Below, one piece after another: positions 46,264 to 54,390 of a stretch of 64,000 nucleotides of DNA. Location: the NCBI GenBank assembly GCA_049487715.1, contig CP150552.1, positions 62,001-126,000 of the forward strand, given 5' to 3'. Below the pieces are notes generated by a model. The model ran no database searches. It was not told where the DNA came from and worked only from the letters and a program-made list of their open reading frames with translations. Positions within the stretch are counted from its first letter, which is position 1. Every line of letters starts with the position of its first letter. The DNA comes from Pycnococcus provasolii. Taxonomy: Eukaryota; Chlorophyta; Pseudoscourfieldiophyceae; Pseudoscourfieldiales. The translations under genes were made by a program, and so were the position numbers.

Positions 46264-46851
46264 ATGATCAAGTGCTTCATCGTCGTCAACAACACCGGCG
46301 TGCCGCGTCTCACGAAGTTCTACGAACACTGCGTACGTTTTTGTCTCGCTTTCTCGTCTCACTCCTTTCACAACTACTTACTTACAATGCAACGCAACGC
46401 AACGCAACCCCTCGCAAACAATTATGACATTTCCACGAACATGCAGACGCCGGAAAGGCAGCAGGAACTCGTGCGAAACGTGTTCGAGGCGCTGCACAGC
46501 CGTGCTGATGGCTTGTGCAACTTCGTCGAGGATGCAAAGCGATTCGGCAAGGGCGTGAAGCTCATCTACAGGCACTTCGCCACGCTCTACTTCGCGGCGC
46601 TCGTTGACGAAAACGAGTCGGAGCTGGGCATACTCGACCTTATACACGTGTTCGTGGAGACGCTCGACAGCTGCTTCGAGAACGTCTGCGAGCTTGACCT
46701 CGTCTTCAACTCGGGCAAGGCGTACGCGGTGCTCGACGAAATCATCATGGCTGGCGCTGTCATTGAAACGAGCAGCCAGGCGGTGCTGCGTCGCGTCGAC
46801 GAAATTGCGCGCGCCGAGCGGTTTGGCGTCGGCATTGCACACGCCAAGTGA
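46264..46851 (+). CDS. AP-3 complex sigma subunit, two exons
   Basis: Exons 46264-46332 and 46447-46851 (intron 114 bp, GTACGT...GCAG) join in phase 0 to give 157 residues. The sequence MIKCFIVVNNTGVPRLTKFY then TPERQQELVRNVFEALHSR matches the small adaptin of AP-3 ('MIKAILVFNNHGKPRLVRFYQ...'). The core LIYRHFATLYFAALVDENES and ELGILDLIHVFVETLDSCFE is nearly invariant in the family and separates it from sigma1/sigma2. AP-3 sorts cargo to lysosomes/vacuoles. The intron length is divisible by three with no stop, so an unspliced frame stays open and can be misread. Telomere-like repeats lie upstream. Confidence 0.92.
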   Translation: MIKCFIVVNNTGVPRLTKFYEHCVRFCLAFSSHSFHNYLLTMQRNATQPLANNYDISTNMQTPERQQELVRNVFEALHSRADGLCNFVEDAKRFGKGVKLIYRHFATLYFAALVDENESELGILDLIHVFVETLDSCFENVCELDLVFNSGKAYAVLDEIIMAGAVIETSSQAVLRRVDEIARAERFGVGIAHAK

Positions 46852-46879
46852 ATGTACTGTAGAACTAACCAACCCATCG

Positions 46880-46903
46880 TAACCCTAACCCTAACCCCAA
46901 CCC
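46880..46903. repeat. Telomere-like repeats in promoter of SIM-UIM gene
   Basis: Four CCCTAA/CCCCAA units between the AP-3 sigma stop and the next start (47077), about 175 bp upstream of it. Confidence 0.8.
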
Positions 46904-47076
46904 CCGGGTCCCCGGAACTCGGAACTCGGACTCGGACTCGGAGCAGTCACTGGTCACACCACCAGAGACGTACTCTCTTTCTTTCGGAATCCCGCCCAGC
47001 TCCGGAGAGCTCCGCCGAAGAAGTAGTTTCAGAGGTGGTTGGTACGCTCTGGGAAGCCCGCCGCTTCTGCCTCGTC

Positions 47077-48435
47077 ATGCCGCCGAAGCGCCCGCCTCCG
47101 CCTCCGCCTTCTGCTTTCCCAGGACAGGCAGCAGCAGCCAGTGGTGCGACCAAACGCGCGCGATCGTCGTCCGCATCAAAGGGGAAGGCGCCCGCGACGT
47201 TCGCGGCGACACTCGGTGCGGCAGGGTGGACGCCGGGCGGAGCGACGTTCACGTACGAGCCAGTGAACAATCCGCCGCATATGCCGGATGCCACGATGCT
47301 CGATCGACAAGGCTTCAGTATGAAGGATGCCGCGGCGGCCCTGACGCGATACTATGCCCTCGACTCAAGCAAAAAGGATTACATGGCGCTGCAGCACGCA
47401 AAGATGTCCGTCAGCAAGTACGCGGGGCTTGTCAAGACCGTCATTCAACAAATGAGCGACTTGCCGCAAACAGCGCAGAATGCGACGCGAAATCTTCAAC
47501 AGGCGCCACCACCACCGCCGCCGCCGCCGTCGTCGTCGCTTCCTGACCCTCGCATGGAAAAATGGGACGAAAGCACCCAGCTACTCGCTCGCGAGATCAA
47601 GCGGCAGGGCATGCCGTGGAATAATGCAGTGGACGCAATTATAGAGCTGCGTAGGCGGCGATTGAGCCAAGGTCGTAGCACGAGCTTGAGCTTGGACTCA
47701 CAACAGGACTACGACGAGGCCATGGAGGTGGCGTTCGACGTCGTCGACCTGACGGGTGGGTCGCGAGCGCACACGGCTGCCCACGGTGGTGGCGCGTCGA
47801 GCCATCAGGCTCACGCATCAAACAACGGCAGTCACGTCCTGAAGCCAGGTGAGGAGCCTCCGCCGCCGAAGAATGCACAGGAAGAGGAGCTGCTGCGCAA
47901 GGAGGCGGAGTACATGGCGCAGGCAATGAGAGAGAGCCTGGAGGAGGAGGAGAAGCGCAAGAAGGCGGAGCAGCTTGCGCGGCAGAAGATGACGGCGGCT
48001 GATACAGTGAAGCAGTGGCTGGAATGCGGCACGTACGCGTCGCTGAATGGGATCGTACAAGCTGCGTCGAACTTCGCGGAGCATTGCGCTGCGTGCGATG
48101 ATCTTGCACATTGTGCCGTGGATTTGGCCAAGCTCGAGCGCAGATGCAGAGACTGGTATCCGACCGTGCGCCACGGTGTGGATGCGCACTTCTCAGAGCT
48201 GGGCCGTGAGGCAATGTCTCGCTTAAAGTTGACAAGTTGCCCGGTGACCGACAAGGCTGCGCAGCACGCGGCGATCGAAGGAATCCGAGAAGCGCACGGG
48301 CGCGTCAATCAGGAGATTGCGCGCATGCCAGCAAATCCTGGGGAACTTCCTTCAATATTCATTGGCAACGCCGCGGACCAGATGGACGATGGAATCGTCG
48401 GTGAGGACGACGACGGCGTGATCATTGTCGACTGA
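47077..48435 (+). CDS. Protein with SUMO- and ubiquitin-interaction motifs (SIM-UIM-SIM)
   Basis: A 452-residue protein beginning MPPKRPPPPPPSAFPG. Three short motifs stand out: DVVDLTGG near residue 225, a classic SUMO-interacting motif (V-V-D-L-T); EEELLRKEAEYMAQAMRESL with following acids near residues 270-293, matching the ubiquitin-interacting motif (e-e-x-x-x-A-x-x-x-S); and a C-terminal GVIIVD, another SUMO-motif-like hydrophobic cluster after acids. A Ser/Pro-rich N-terminus and a central helical region with paired Cys (CAACDDLAHC) lie between. Human RAP80 pairs SIM and UIMs to recruit repair factors to SUMO/ubiquitin chains, but there is no other similarity. Telomere-like repeats lie upstream and TGTAA at 48447-48451. 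Confidence 0.7.
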   Translation: MPPKRPPPPPPSAFPGQAAAASGATKRARSSSASKGKAPATFAATLGAAGWTPGGATFTYEPVNNPPHMPDATMLDRQGFSMKDAAAALTRYYALDSSKKDYMALQHAKMSVSKYAGLVKTVIQQMSDLPQTAQNATRNLQQAPPPPPPPPSSSLPDPRMEKWDESTQLLAREIKRQGMPWNNAVDAIIELRRRRLSQGRSTSLSLDSQQDYDEAMEVAFDVVDLTGGSRAHTAAHGGGASSHQAHASNNGSHVLKPGEEPPPPKNAQEEELLRKEAEYMAQAMRESLEEEEKRKKAEQLARQKMTAADTVKQWLECGTYASLNGIVQAASNFAEHCAACDDLAHCAVDLAKLERRCRDWYPTVRHGVDAHFSELGREAMSRLKLTSCPVTDKAAQHAAIEGIREAHGRVNQEIARMPANPGELPSIFIGNAADQMDDGIVGEDDDGVIIVD

Positions 48436-48446
48436 AAACAGAATCT

Positions 48447-48451
48447 TGTAA
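48447..48451 (+). terminator. Putative TGTAA polyadenylation signal
   Basis: 12 nt beyond the SIM-UIM gene stop, before a T-rich tract. Confidence 0.5.
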
Positions 48452-48549
48452 ATTGTTTTTTTTTCCAACAGAAATGTTTCGTACAAAAACACACAAGGCT
48501 ATTGATGTTACTGTGATAGCAGAAAACAATAAGTCTTAAATAATCACAC

Positions 48550-50246
48550 CTACTTTCTCACTTTCTCCTCGTCGTCCATGTCGTCGATGCTCATCAGAAT
48601 GTCTCGGTTCTCGCGCGCGAGACGTAGCATGTCCTGCTGACGTAGGCGATTTGCAAAGGACGAGCACGAATCCTCCTCGTCCTCGGAAGAGAGCGCGTCG
48701 GCGGTCGATATGCTCGGGATGAGCGGGACCACCTCCTCCCAGTTCTCCTCGTCATGGGCGCCCGCGGTGATGGCAACCCTCACAGCATTGCTCGTTGCCA
48801 TCTCACCATAGGGAACGTCCTTCGAGTCCCACGTGAATCCAACTTTGTGCAGGCGCTCGAGCACGTTCTTAGGGAGCGTGTCGCGCTTCTTGCGCAGCTT
48901 ATCGACAAATTCCGCAAGTGTCTCGGGCATCTGGCTCGGGTCGAGGTCGTAGACATATGTCGCGGAACCCTCGTCGGAGAACGTGAGGCGAAGGCTAGGA
49001 GGCACGTCGAAGTGCCCCGTTACCGCATGGAAGTCTAGCAACGCGTCGAATGCAGCCTCCCACTCGGGCGTCACGTAGCCAGTCTCCACGCCCGCGCGGC
49101 TCAGCAACGTGCGCTTCTCCGGTCCTAGCATGCCACGCGCAGCCATGAACACCTGCTTCTCCATCCACTTGTTCATTCCTTCGACAACAGGCCATTCCTT
49201 GGGTATGTCTGCGTGACCGTGCATGTGGTAGAAGCCGCACAGCGCAACGTATCGCGTCTCCCACACCATCGTGTCCGGAAGCCCCGTCGTTCTGATTTCG
49301 TCGACATCCTCCGAGCTGTTGCCTGTGCGCAGGTGCAGCATGTTCGGGTTCGCGGTTAGCATCGCCCCGACACTTTTCGGTCCACTGAGCGGCACGCCAG
49401 CGGCGACGAGCGTTGCAACGACGCCGGGCAAGTTGCGAAGGACACGCTTGCGACGTCGCCGGTCGATGAGCGGCCTCCCTTCCTTGGTCTTTTGCCACAT
49501 GGACGCCTCGTCGAGCACCTTGGAGGCGGCGTCGCGCGTCAGGTCGCAGTGATCGCTGAGGAAGTTGACGACGGCGTTGACGTCGCGGTCGAGCCTGCTT
49601 CGATAGCTCTGCGACGGGTCCGCACACCGTTCGATGACGCGTTCGGCTCTTTTGATGGTGGGCAGGAACGCCTCGTTCCACCCCTCTCCTTCCACCTCCA
49701 GCATCCACACCGTCTCCGTGGGCGGCTGTTTTCTTCGCGAGGATGTGGCTGGCCGTGCGTCGTCTGTCTGAACGGTTGTTGGTAGACCTGCTGCTGCTGC
49801 TGCCTCAGCCGTCTGTCTTTTTCTCGTACTTTTCTTACCCCCCACGGACTTCGCACGTCTCCGCGTCGTCGACGCAGCAGCCGTGTCGTCTTGTCTTTGC
49901 TGTGCGAGCTCTTTTCTTCTCTTTTCATCCTGTCGCCTTTGCTTTTGCAGCAGTTCGAGTTGTTTTTCTCTTCGCAGTTCTCTCTCCACTTCGTCGAGTA
50001 CGTTCAAGGCTGCGTTTCCTGAGGCGGTGCCGCCCCTATAATTACGAGTCCCCACGCCGCCACCCTGCTCATCCCACGCCAACAAGGATGCAGAGGTAGA
50101 TGCCCAAACAATGACCCTAGGACAACTTCTCCTAAAGGGTAACCTCTTACTAATCTATTAACAGAAGGAGCAGGAGCAGGAGGAGCACGAGCAGCAGAAT
50201 GAGCAGTTAACACCACCATTAACGAGCAGCAGGAGGAGGACGCCAT
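48550..50246 (-). CDS. Helicase-associated-domain protein, probably organellar, two exons
   Basis: The long frame begins without an ATG. I propose exon 1 50151-50246 (MASSSCCSLMVVLTAHSAAR, a transit-peptide-like stretch) joined to exon 2 48550-50064 across an 86-bp intron (GTAAGA...GCAG), giving 536 residues. Residues about 330-400 and 405-480 are two helicase-associated repeats: GFYHMHGHADIPKEWPVVEG and LLDFHAVTGHFDVPPSLRLT, each with the W...L..Y...hG...vp pattern and a downstream GFTW-type end. There is no helicase domain. A middle stretch (NLPGVVATLVAAGVPLSGPK ... TANPNML) resembles an mTERF-type helical pair. Such helicase-associated proteins are often organelle nucleic-acid binders in algae. 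Confidence 0.7.
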
Positions 50247-50567
50247 GGATCGCTAAAAGCTAATATGAGGAAACTACTCCTATCGCCAACGAAAAAACAG
50301 ACGCCTACGAAAAAAGTATGTAGGGAAGGGGAAAGGGCGTCCCCCGCGGTGACGTCGCCTCCAGGGGCCCCCCCCCCCAAGAAAGAAGATAACCCTGCGA
50401 TTTCACTTAGATTTTTACGTCCACGCAGGGGATACCGGTTTTTTAGTTGGGGGTTTGGCTTGGATGGGTTGATTGGGGGTTTGGCTTGGATGGGTTGGTT
50501 GGGGGTTTGGATTCTTCCTCTTCGGGGTTCCCAGGTTCCCGTGCCCGTTTGTTCTTTTTCACTATCT
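50247..50567. other. Intergenic region with a 26-bp G-rich tandem repeat
   Basis: Holds two copies (50447-50472, 50473-50498) plus half a copy of TTGGGGGTTTGGCTTGGATG followed by GGTTGA. The G-runs could form a G-quadruplex about 70-120 bp upstream of the flavin reductase-like start. No coding sequence. Confidence 0.6.
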
Positions 50568-51356
50568 ATGGCGATGACGATGCGCATCAGCACACCACAC
50601 CAGCTGTGCTCGTTCTCAGTTCCAGGGGGAAGAAGAAGATACCAGTCAAGCTCACGTTTACGTTTGCTTCAACGTCGTACAAATATACACGCCTCGCCGC
50701 CCTCGCCTTCGCCTTCGTCCCCGCCTTCGTCCAAACACGTATTCGCGTACCTCCCTGCGCCCGTCTTCGCACTCAGCACGAACGTTGTCCCAACAGTTGG
50801 CAACAGCAACAGCGCGACACCTGGGGACTCGCACAAAACGAACGTATGCATGGTGTCGTACGCCGCACCCGTCAGCATCAACCCGCCGAAGTTTGCCATG
50901 GGCGTCTACAAGGGAACCATGTCGCACGAAACATTCATGAAAACAAGAAGAGGTGTGCTCGCCGTGCTCAGACCGCAGCATAGAGCACTCGCAAAACTGC
51001 TGGGGAAAACGTCGGGAAGGGACGTCGACAAAAGCAAAAGCATGAAGGAACTCGGATTCGACTCAGTCTGTGTGTACGAACATGAAGTCATCGCAACTGC
51101 AGCAGGTGTCGTCGAACTCGTGTGGCCAGATGGAAACGAGGCTGTTGACTGTGGAGACCACGAAGTCGTCATTTGCGACGTGAAACGGCACTGGACAGCG
51201 CCCGACGTCGTGCAAGACAACGCCTGCGTCGCTCTTGACGTGCTGAGCGTGCGTGAGGAGCTGGGTCGGCAGGTGGCGGAGGCGGAGGCGGAGGCATCTG
51301 CACGTACACACACGGACCTCGAAGGGATACCGCGCGTGCCTGACGACCTGGTGTAA
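50568..51356 (+). CDS. Flavin reductase-like domain protein, probably plastid-targeted
   Basis: A 262-residue protein starting MAMTMRISTPHQLCSF. Residues 1-55 are Arg/Ser-rich, like a transit peptide. The rest resembles the flavin reductase-like FMN-binding fold: VCMVSYAAPVSINPPKFAMG (the FMN-phosphate loop), YKGTMSHETFMKTRRGVLAV, then VEVELVWPDGNEAVDCGDHE-type strands and HEVVICDVKRH near the end. Family members reduce flavins with NAD(P)H or bind FMN for electron transfer. The specific partner is unknown. Confidence 0.6.
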   Translation: MAMTMRISTPHQLCSFSVPGGRRRYQSSSRLRLLQRRTNIHASPPSPSPSSPPSSKHVFAYLPAPVFALSTNVVPTVGNSNSATPGDSHKTNVCMVSYAAPVSINPPKFAMGVYKGTMSHETFMKTRRGVLAVLRPQHRALAKLLGKTSGRDVDKSKSMKELGFDSVCVYEHEVIATAAGVVELVWPDGNEAVDCGDHEVVICDVKRHWTAPDVVQDNACVALDVLSVREELGRQVAEAEAEASARTHTDLEGIPRVPDDLV

Positions 51357-51618
51357 CACAAAACAACTCCTGAAAAAAAAAAGGGTGAAAATCCCCCTCA
51401 CAGAATCCTCGGTCCAGCCTGTCCCCTTCGCGCGCGCAACGCAGCACTAACCTCTGAAGGCGAGGGAAGCTTCCAATTAGCGGCCGTTCGGAGCGGGCCT
51501 CGTTAGCGGTCGCCACGTGGGACGCCAACAGGCCCGAGGCCGGCCGCTCGACGCCGCCTCGTTGAATGAGAAACATGTTCACTGCGTGCAAGCTTGCCGA
51601 TCGCCGGTGCTGCTCGCC

Positions 51619-52959
51619 ATGGGTTGTGCGGCGAGTGCAGCCCTCGCCGCGACCCTCGCCGGGCTTCCACCCCTACACCGAGCAGCATATCTTGCCGATA
51701 CACGGCGCGCACACGAGCTGCTTCGTGACAGCTGTGTCAACGTAGATGCGCGTAACACACGAGGAGAGACGGCAATGCACGTGGTGGTGGAGAGAGGGAA
51801 TGCGTTGATCACGCAGCTTCTCCTCGCGAACGGCGCAGATGTTGAGGCGAGGTGCGTTCACCGACAAACGCCGTTGTATCGCGCAGTCATGCACGGCCAC
51901 GCCAACATTGCCAAGATTCTCCTACGTGCGGGAGCAGACGCAGAAGCGCGTAGCGGCGCGAATGGAGACACGCCTCTTCACCTTGCAGCTCGGCTTAACC
52001 GCGAAGGTTGCGTGAGGCTGCTTCTCGAGGCTGGTGCTGAGGCTGGAGCACGAGCTGACGACGGCACAACACCGTTTGACGCCGCCGTCAAGCACGGGTA
52101 CTTCGCGCTTGCGCAGCTGATTCGTGAAAGTACGAGAGCTTCGTTACAGTTGCCTGATGTGCGCCTGCCGGGATATGTTGGCACACCACCATGCTCGTCT
52201 TCTCCGCCTGCCCCCGACCACTTCGCAACGACGCAGACAGCACGTGCTCCCCAACGACGACATCGAGTTGAATCCAACGAATCAAATGATCACCACCAAT
52301 CGCCTCCTTGGAGTTACTTCATCAGCCACTGCCAGGCGGAGACGAAAGATTACGCGGTTGACTTGTTTCACAGCTTGCGAGCAAGAGGCGAGAAGGTGTG
52401 GCTTGACGTGAAAATGACGCACAGAGACGAGGCTGCGATGGAGCGCGGCGTTAAGGAGTCCGCGGCGGTTATCGCTATCTTGTCCGCAACGTACTTCGCT
52501 CGGCCGTACTGCTTGAAGGAGCTCGAGTGGGCGCGCACTTATCAAACTCCAATAATTCCGTGCGTTCCGTCATCCTTGCGCGAGGCGATTGGCGCGCTCC
52601 TCGGAAAAGCGCCAGCTCCAGTGCGACGTTCGAACGGAGGCAAGGCGAAGCGTGCGCGCAAGTCAGCCGCTAGTGGTGACATCGTAGCCGTACCTGCATC
52701 GATGCAAGATTTGGGCCGCGTCAACGTCCTGACGCTCTACCGCGAGGATGACGAGTTTTGGAATCTCAGCCTGAAGAAGGTGCTTGAGGCGGAGAGCGTG
52801 CTTCTGCCGCAGCTTTCGCACGATGCTAACACGAGCGGCGTTGACGATACGAAGAAATGTCTTGACACCTCCGCCGCCGACAAGAATCATGCGAGCGGTG
52901 CAGGTACCAGTGCGTGTACCACTACTACCACTGCCGACGACATACAAGTGAGGACTTAA
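51619..52959 (+). CDS. Ankyrin-TIR protein with an N-myristoylation signal
   Basis: A 446-residue protein starting MGCAASAALAATLAG (ATG at 51619, gccATGG context), a textbook myristoylation site (Met-Gly-x-x-x-Ser) with a palmitoylatable Cys3, so it is probably membrane-tethered. Residues about 20-195 hold five ankyrin repeats (HRAAYLADTRRAHELL, RGETAMHVVVERGNALITQL, RQTPLYRAVMHGHANIAKIL, NGDTPLHLAARLNREGCVRL, DGTTPFDAAVKHGYFALAQL). A Pro/Ser/Arg linker leads to a TIR domain (about 240-390): SYFISHCQAETKDYAVDLFH, GEKVWLDVKM, AVIAILSATYFARPYCLKEL (with the likely catalytic Glu in CLKEL) and TPIIPCVPSSL. Many TIR domains cleave NAD+ in immunity and cell death. Ankyrin plus TIR without an NB-ARC domain is an unusual order. 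Confidence 0.85.
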   Translation: MGCAASAALAATLAGLPPLHRAAYLADTRRAHELLRDSCVNVDARNTRGETAMHVVVERGNALITQLLLANGADVEARCVHRQTPLYRAVMHGHANIAKILLRAGADAEARSGANGDTPLHLAARLNREGCVRLLLEAGAEAGARADDGTTPFDAAVKHGYFALAQLIRESTRASLQLPDVRLPGYVGTPPCSSSPPAPDHFATTQTARAPQRRHRVESNESNDHHQSPPWSYFISHCQAETKDYAVDLFHSLRARGEKVWLDVKMTHRDEAAMERGVKESAAVIAILSATYFARPYCLKELEWARTYQTPIIPCVPSSLREAIGALLGKAPAPVRRSNGGKAKRARKSAASGDIVAVPASMQDLGRVNVLTLYREDDEFWNLSLKKVLEAESVLLPQLSHDANTSGVDDTKKCLDTSAADKNHASGAGTSACTTTTTADDIQVRT

Positions 52960-52971
52960 AAAGTACTATTA

Positions 52972-52976
52972 TTACA
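52972..52976 (-). terminator. Putative TGTAA polyadenylation signal of the SDR gene
   Basis: TGTAA on the minus strand 19 nt beyond the SDR stop, inside the 35-bp gap shared with the convergent ankyrin-TIR gene. Confidence 0.5.
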
Positions 52977-52994
52977 GAAATTATGCGTAACTTT

Positions 52995-54236
52995 CTACGC
53001 GCTCGATGCGACGCTGTCCAAGAAGCGCCACACCACCTCGGCAGCTTCGGCAGTGCGCCACATAGGTACACCTTCGCCATACAAGTCTCTCACCTCCACT
53101 TTAGGATCGACGAAAAAACCGCCGCGTAGATTCGACGCGTCTTGCGACGCTGCAAGCCACACGGGCGTCGTTGCACCCTCATCCGGCGTTCGCAATCCAA
53201 GCCGGCGTGCCTGTGCATCGCGCTCCTCAGAGGTCATAGAAGCTCTTTGCTCGTAGCGTTTTCTATTTTCGTACTTCAAGGCGAGCGTAGCGACGGATCC
53301 AGGGTGACAAGCGTTGCTTAAAACCCCGCGAACGCTGAGAGCATCGCTGAATAGAACGTTGGCGGCTTTACTTTCGCAGTATGCAAGCCTCGGATTGTTT
53401 GGAGTTCGCTTGCGAAAGCCAATGTCGTATTCGGGCGTAGCGAAGTTATTGGGGACGTCGAGCGCTGCGGTGGACGTGAGTGTGACAATACGCGTGTCGA
53501 GATTCAGAGCGTCTCGCAAATGAGTGGTGAGAACGTACGGCGCGACGGCGTTGATCATCATATTCGGCTCAACATCTCCTGCACGCCAATCGTCTTGGCG
53601 TGCCGATGTCGGCATTGATACGACTCCTGCTGCATGGATGCATGCTTGCAGCTTGGTTCCGTTTAGCTCAGAACGCAGATTAGTCGCGTACTGGCGCACG
53701 CTCTCCACGGACCCGAGGTCACATGCGGAGATGAACGGATTGGTTTTCCGCCAGCACGCGTCTCCAAGTCCCTGGCACGTGTCTTTTGCTTGTTCTTCCG
53801 TCCTGCAGCACGGTACGACGAGGAATCCGTGCTCGGCTGCGAGTCTGCGTGCCACAGCCATGCCGATGTCACCAGCCGCGCCTACAACGAGCGCGACTTT
53901 TTGACCCGAGTTTGCCGCCGTAGCTGGCTGTACCGCTTGACATGACTCCTTCACGACGAGTGTGGTGGCAGTAACGAGGGAAGTCCTGATGAGTGTACTG
54001 CGCCCACGGCGTACGTCGTTTCGATGAAGACTACAACTGTCGTCGATATCAGGTTGATCATCTCTTCTATCCACACCGCACGGAGTATCCGCGCAGAGGA
54101 TCTTACAACGCTTTAAGTTTTTTGTCGCGGAAGGCAGGTGGCGGCGGCGCCGAGCGGCACCCGTCCCGGGCGTGAAGCAAGGTTTGCAGTGACTGCGCCG
54201 CGGAACGTGCAAGGTTCGAGCGGCGCGCGCCGACAT
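52995..54236 (-). CDS. Short-chain dehydrogenase/reductase, probably organellar
   Basis: A 413-residue protein. The first 80 residues are basic and hydroxylated (MSARAARTLHVPRRSHCK), a likely targeting peptide, then a hydrophobic SLVTATTLVV segment. The SDR Rossmann fold starts near residue 110 with VALVVGAAGDIGMAVARRLA (the GxxxGxG nucleotide loop), then CIHAAGVV (NAG equivalent) and the catalytic triad: LTSTAAL (Ser), YCESK (Tyr and Lys). The tail IRGGFFVD-like segment matches the family. It resembles plant 'SDR with a protochlorophyllide-reductase-like' order, but substrate is unknown. Its stop is 35 bp from the convergent ankyrin-TIR stop. The codon before MSARA is TTG, so I chose the ATG at 54236. 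Confidence 0.8.
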   Translation of the reverse strand: MSARAARTLHVPRRSHCKPCFTPGTGAARRRRHLPSATKNLKRCKILCADTPCGVDRRDDQPDIDDSCSLHRNDVRRGRSTLIRTSLVTATTLVVKESCQAVQPATAANSGQKVALVVGAAGDIGMAVARRLAAEHGFLVVPCCRTEEQAKDTCQGLGDACWRKTNPFISACDLGSVESVRQYATNLRSELNGTKLQACIHAAGVVSMPTSARQDDWRAGDVEPNMMINAVAPYVLTTHLRDALNLDTRIVTLTSTAALDVPNNFATPEYDIGFRKRTPNNPRLAYCESKAANVLFSDALSVRGVLSNACHPGSVATLALKYENRKRYEQRASMTSEERDAQARRLGLRTPDEGATTPVWLAASQDASNLRGGFFVDPKVEVRDLYGEGVPMWRTAEAAEVVWRFLDSVASSA

Positions 54237-54283
54237 CGACAAAGAGCGAGAAAGAAATGCGGCGCCACGTCAGACGAAAACAC

Positions 54284-54320
54284 TTAACCCTAACCCTATT
54301 CCTAACCCTAACCCTAACCG
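54284..54320. repeat. Telomere-like repeats in the SDR / GT29 divergent promoter
   Basis: About five CCCTAA units, one interrupted by TATTCC, in the 154-bp gap between SDR and the sialyltransferase-like gene, 70 bp from its start. Confidence 0.85.
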
Positions 54321-54390
54321 GAGAGCATTGCCCTAATAAGCACCCCTGGAGCATTTTTCCCCTTCCCCCCTTGTTCCGTGCGGTCAGTCC

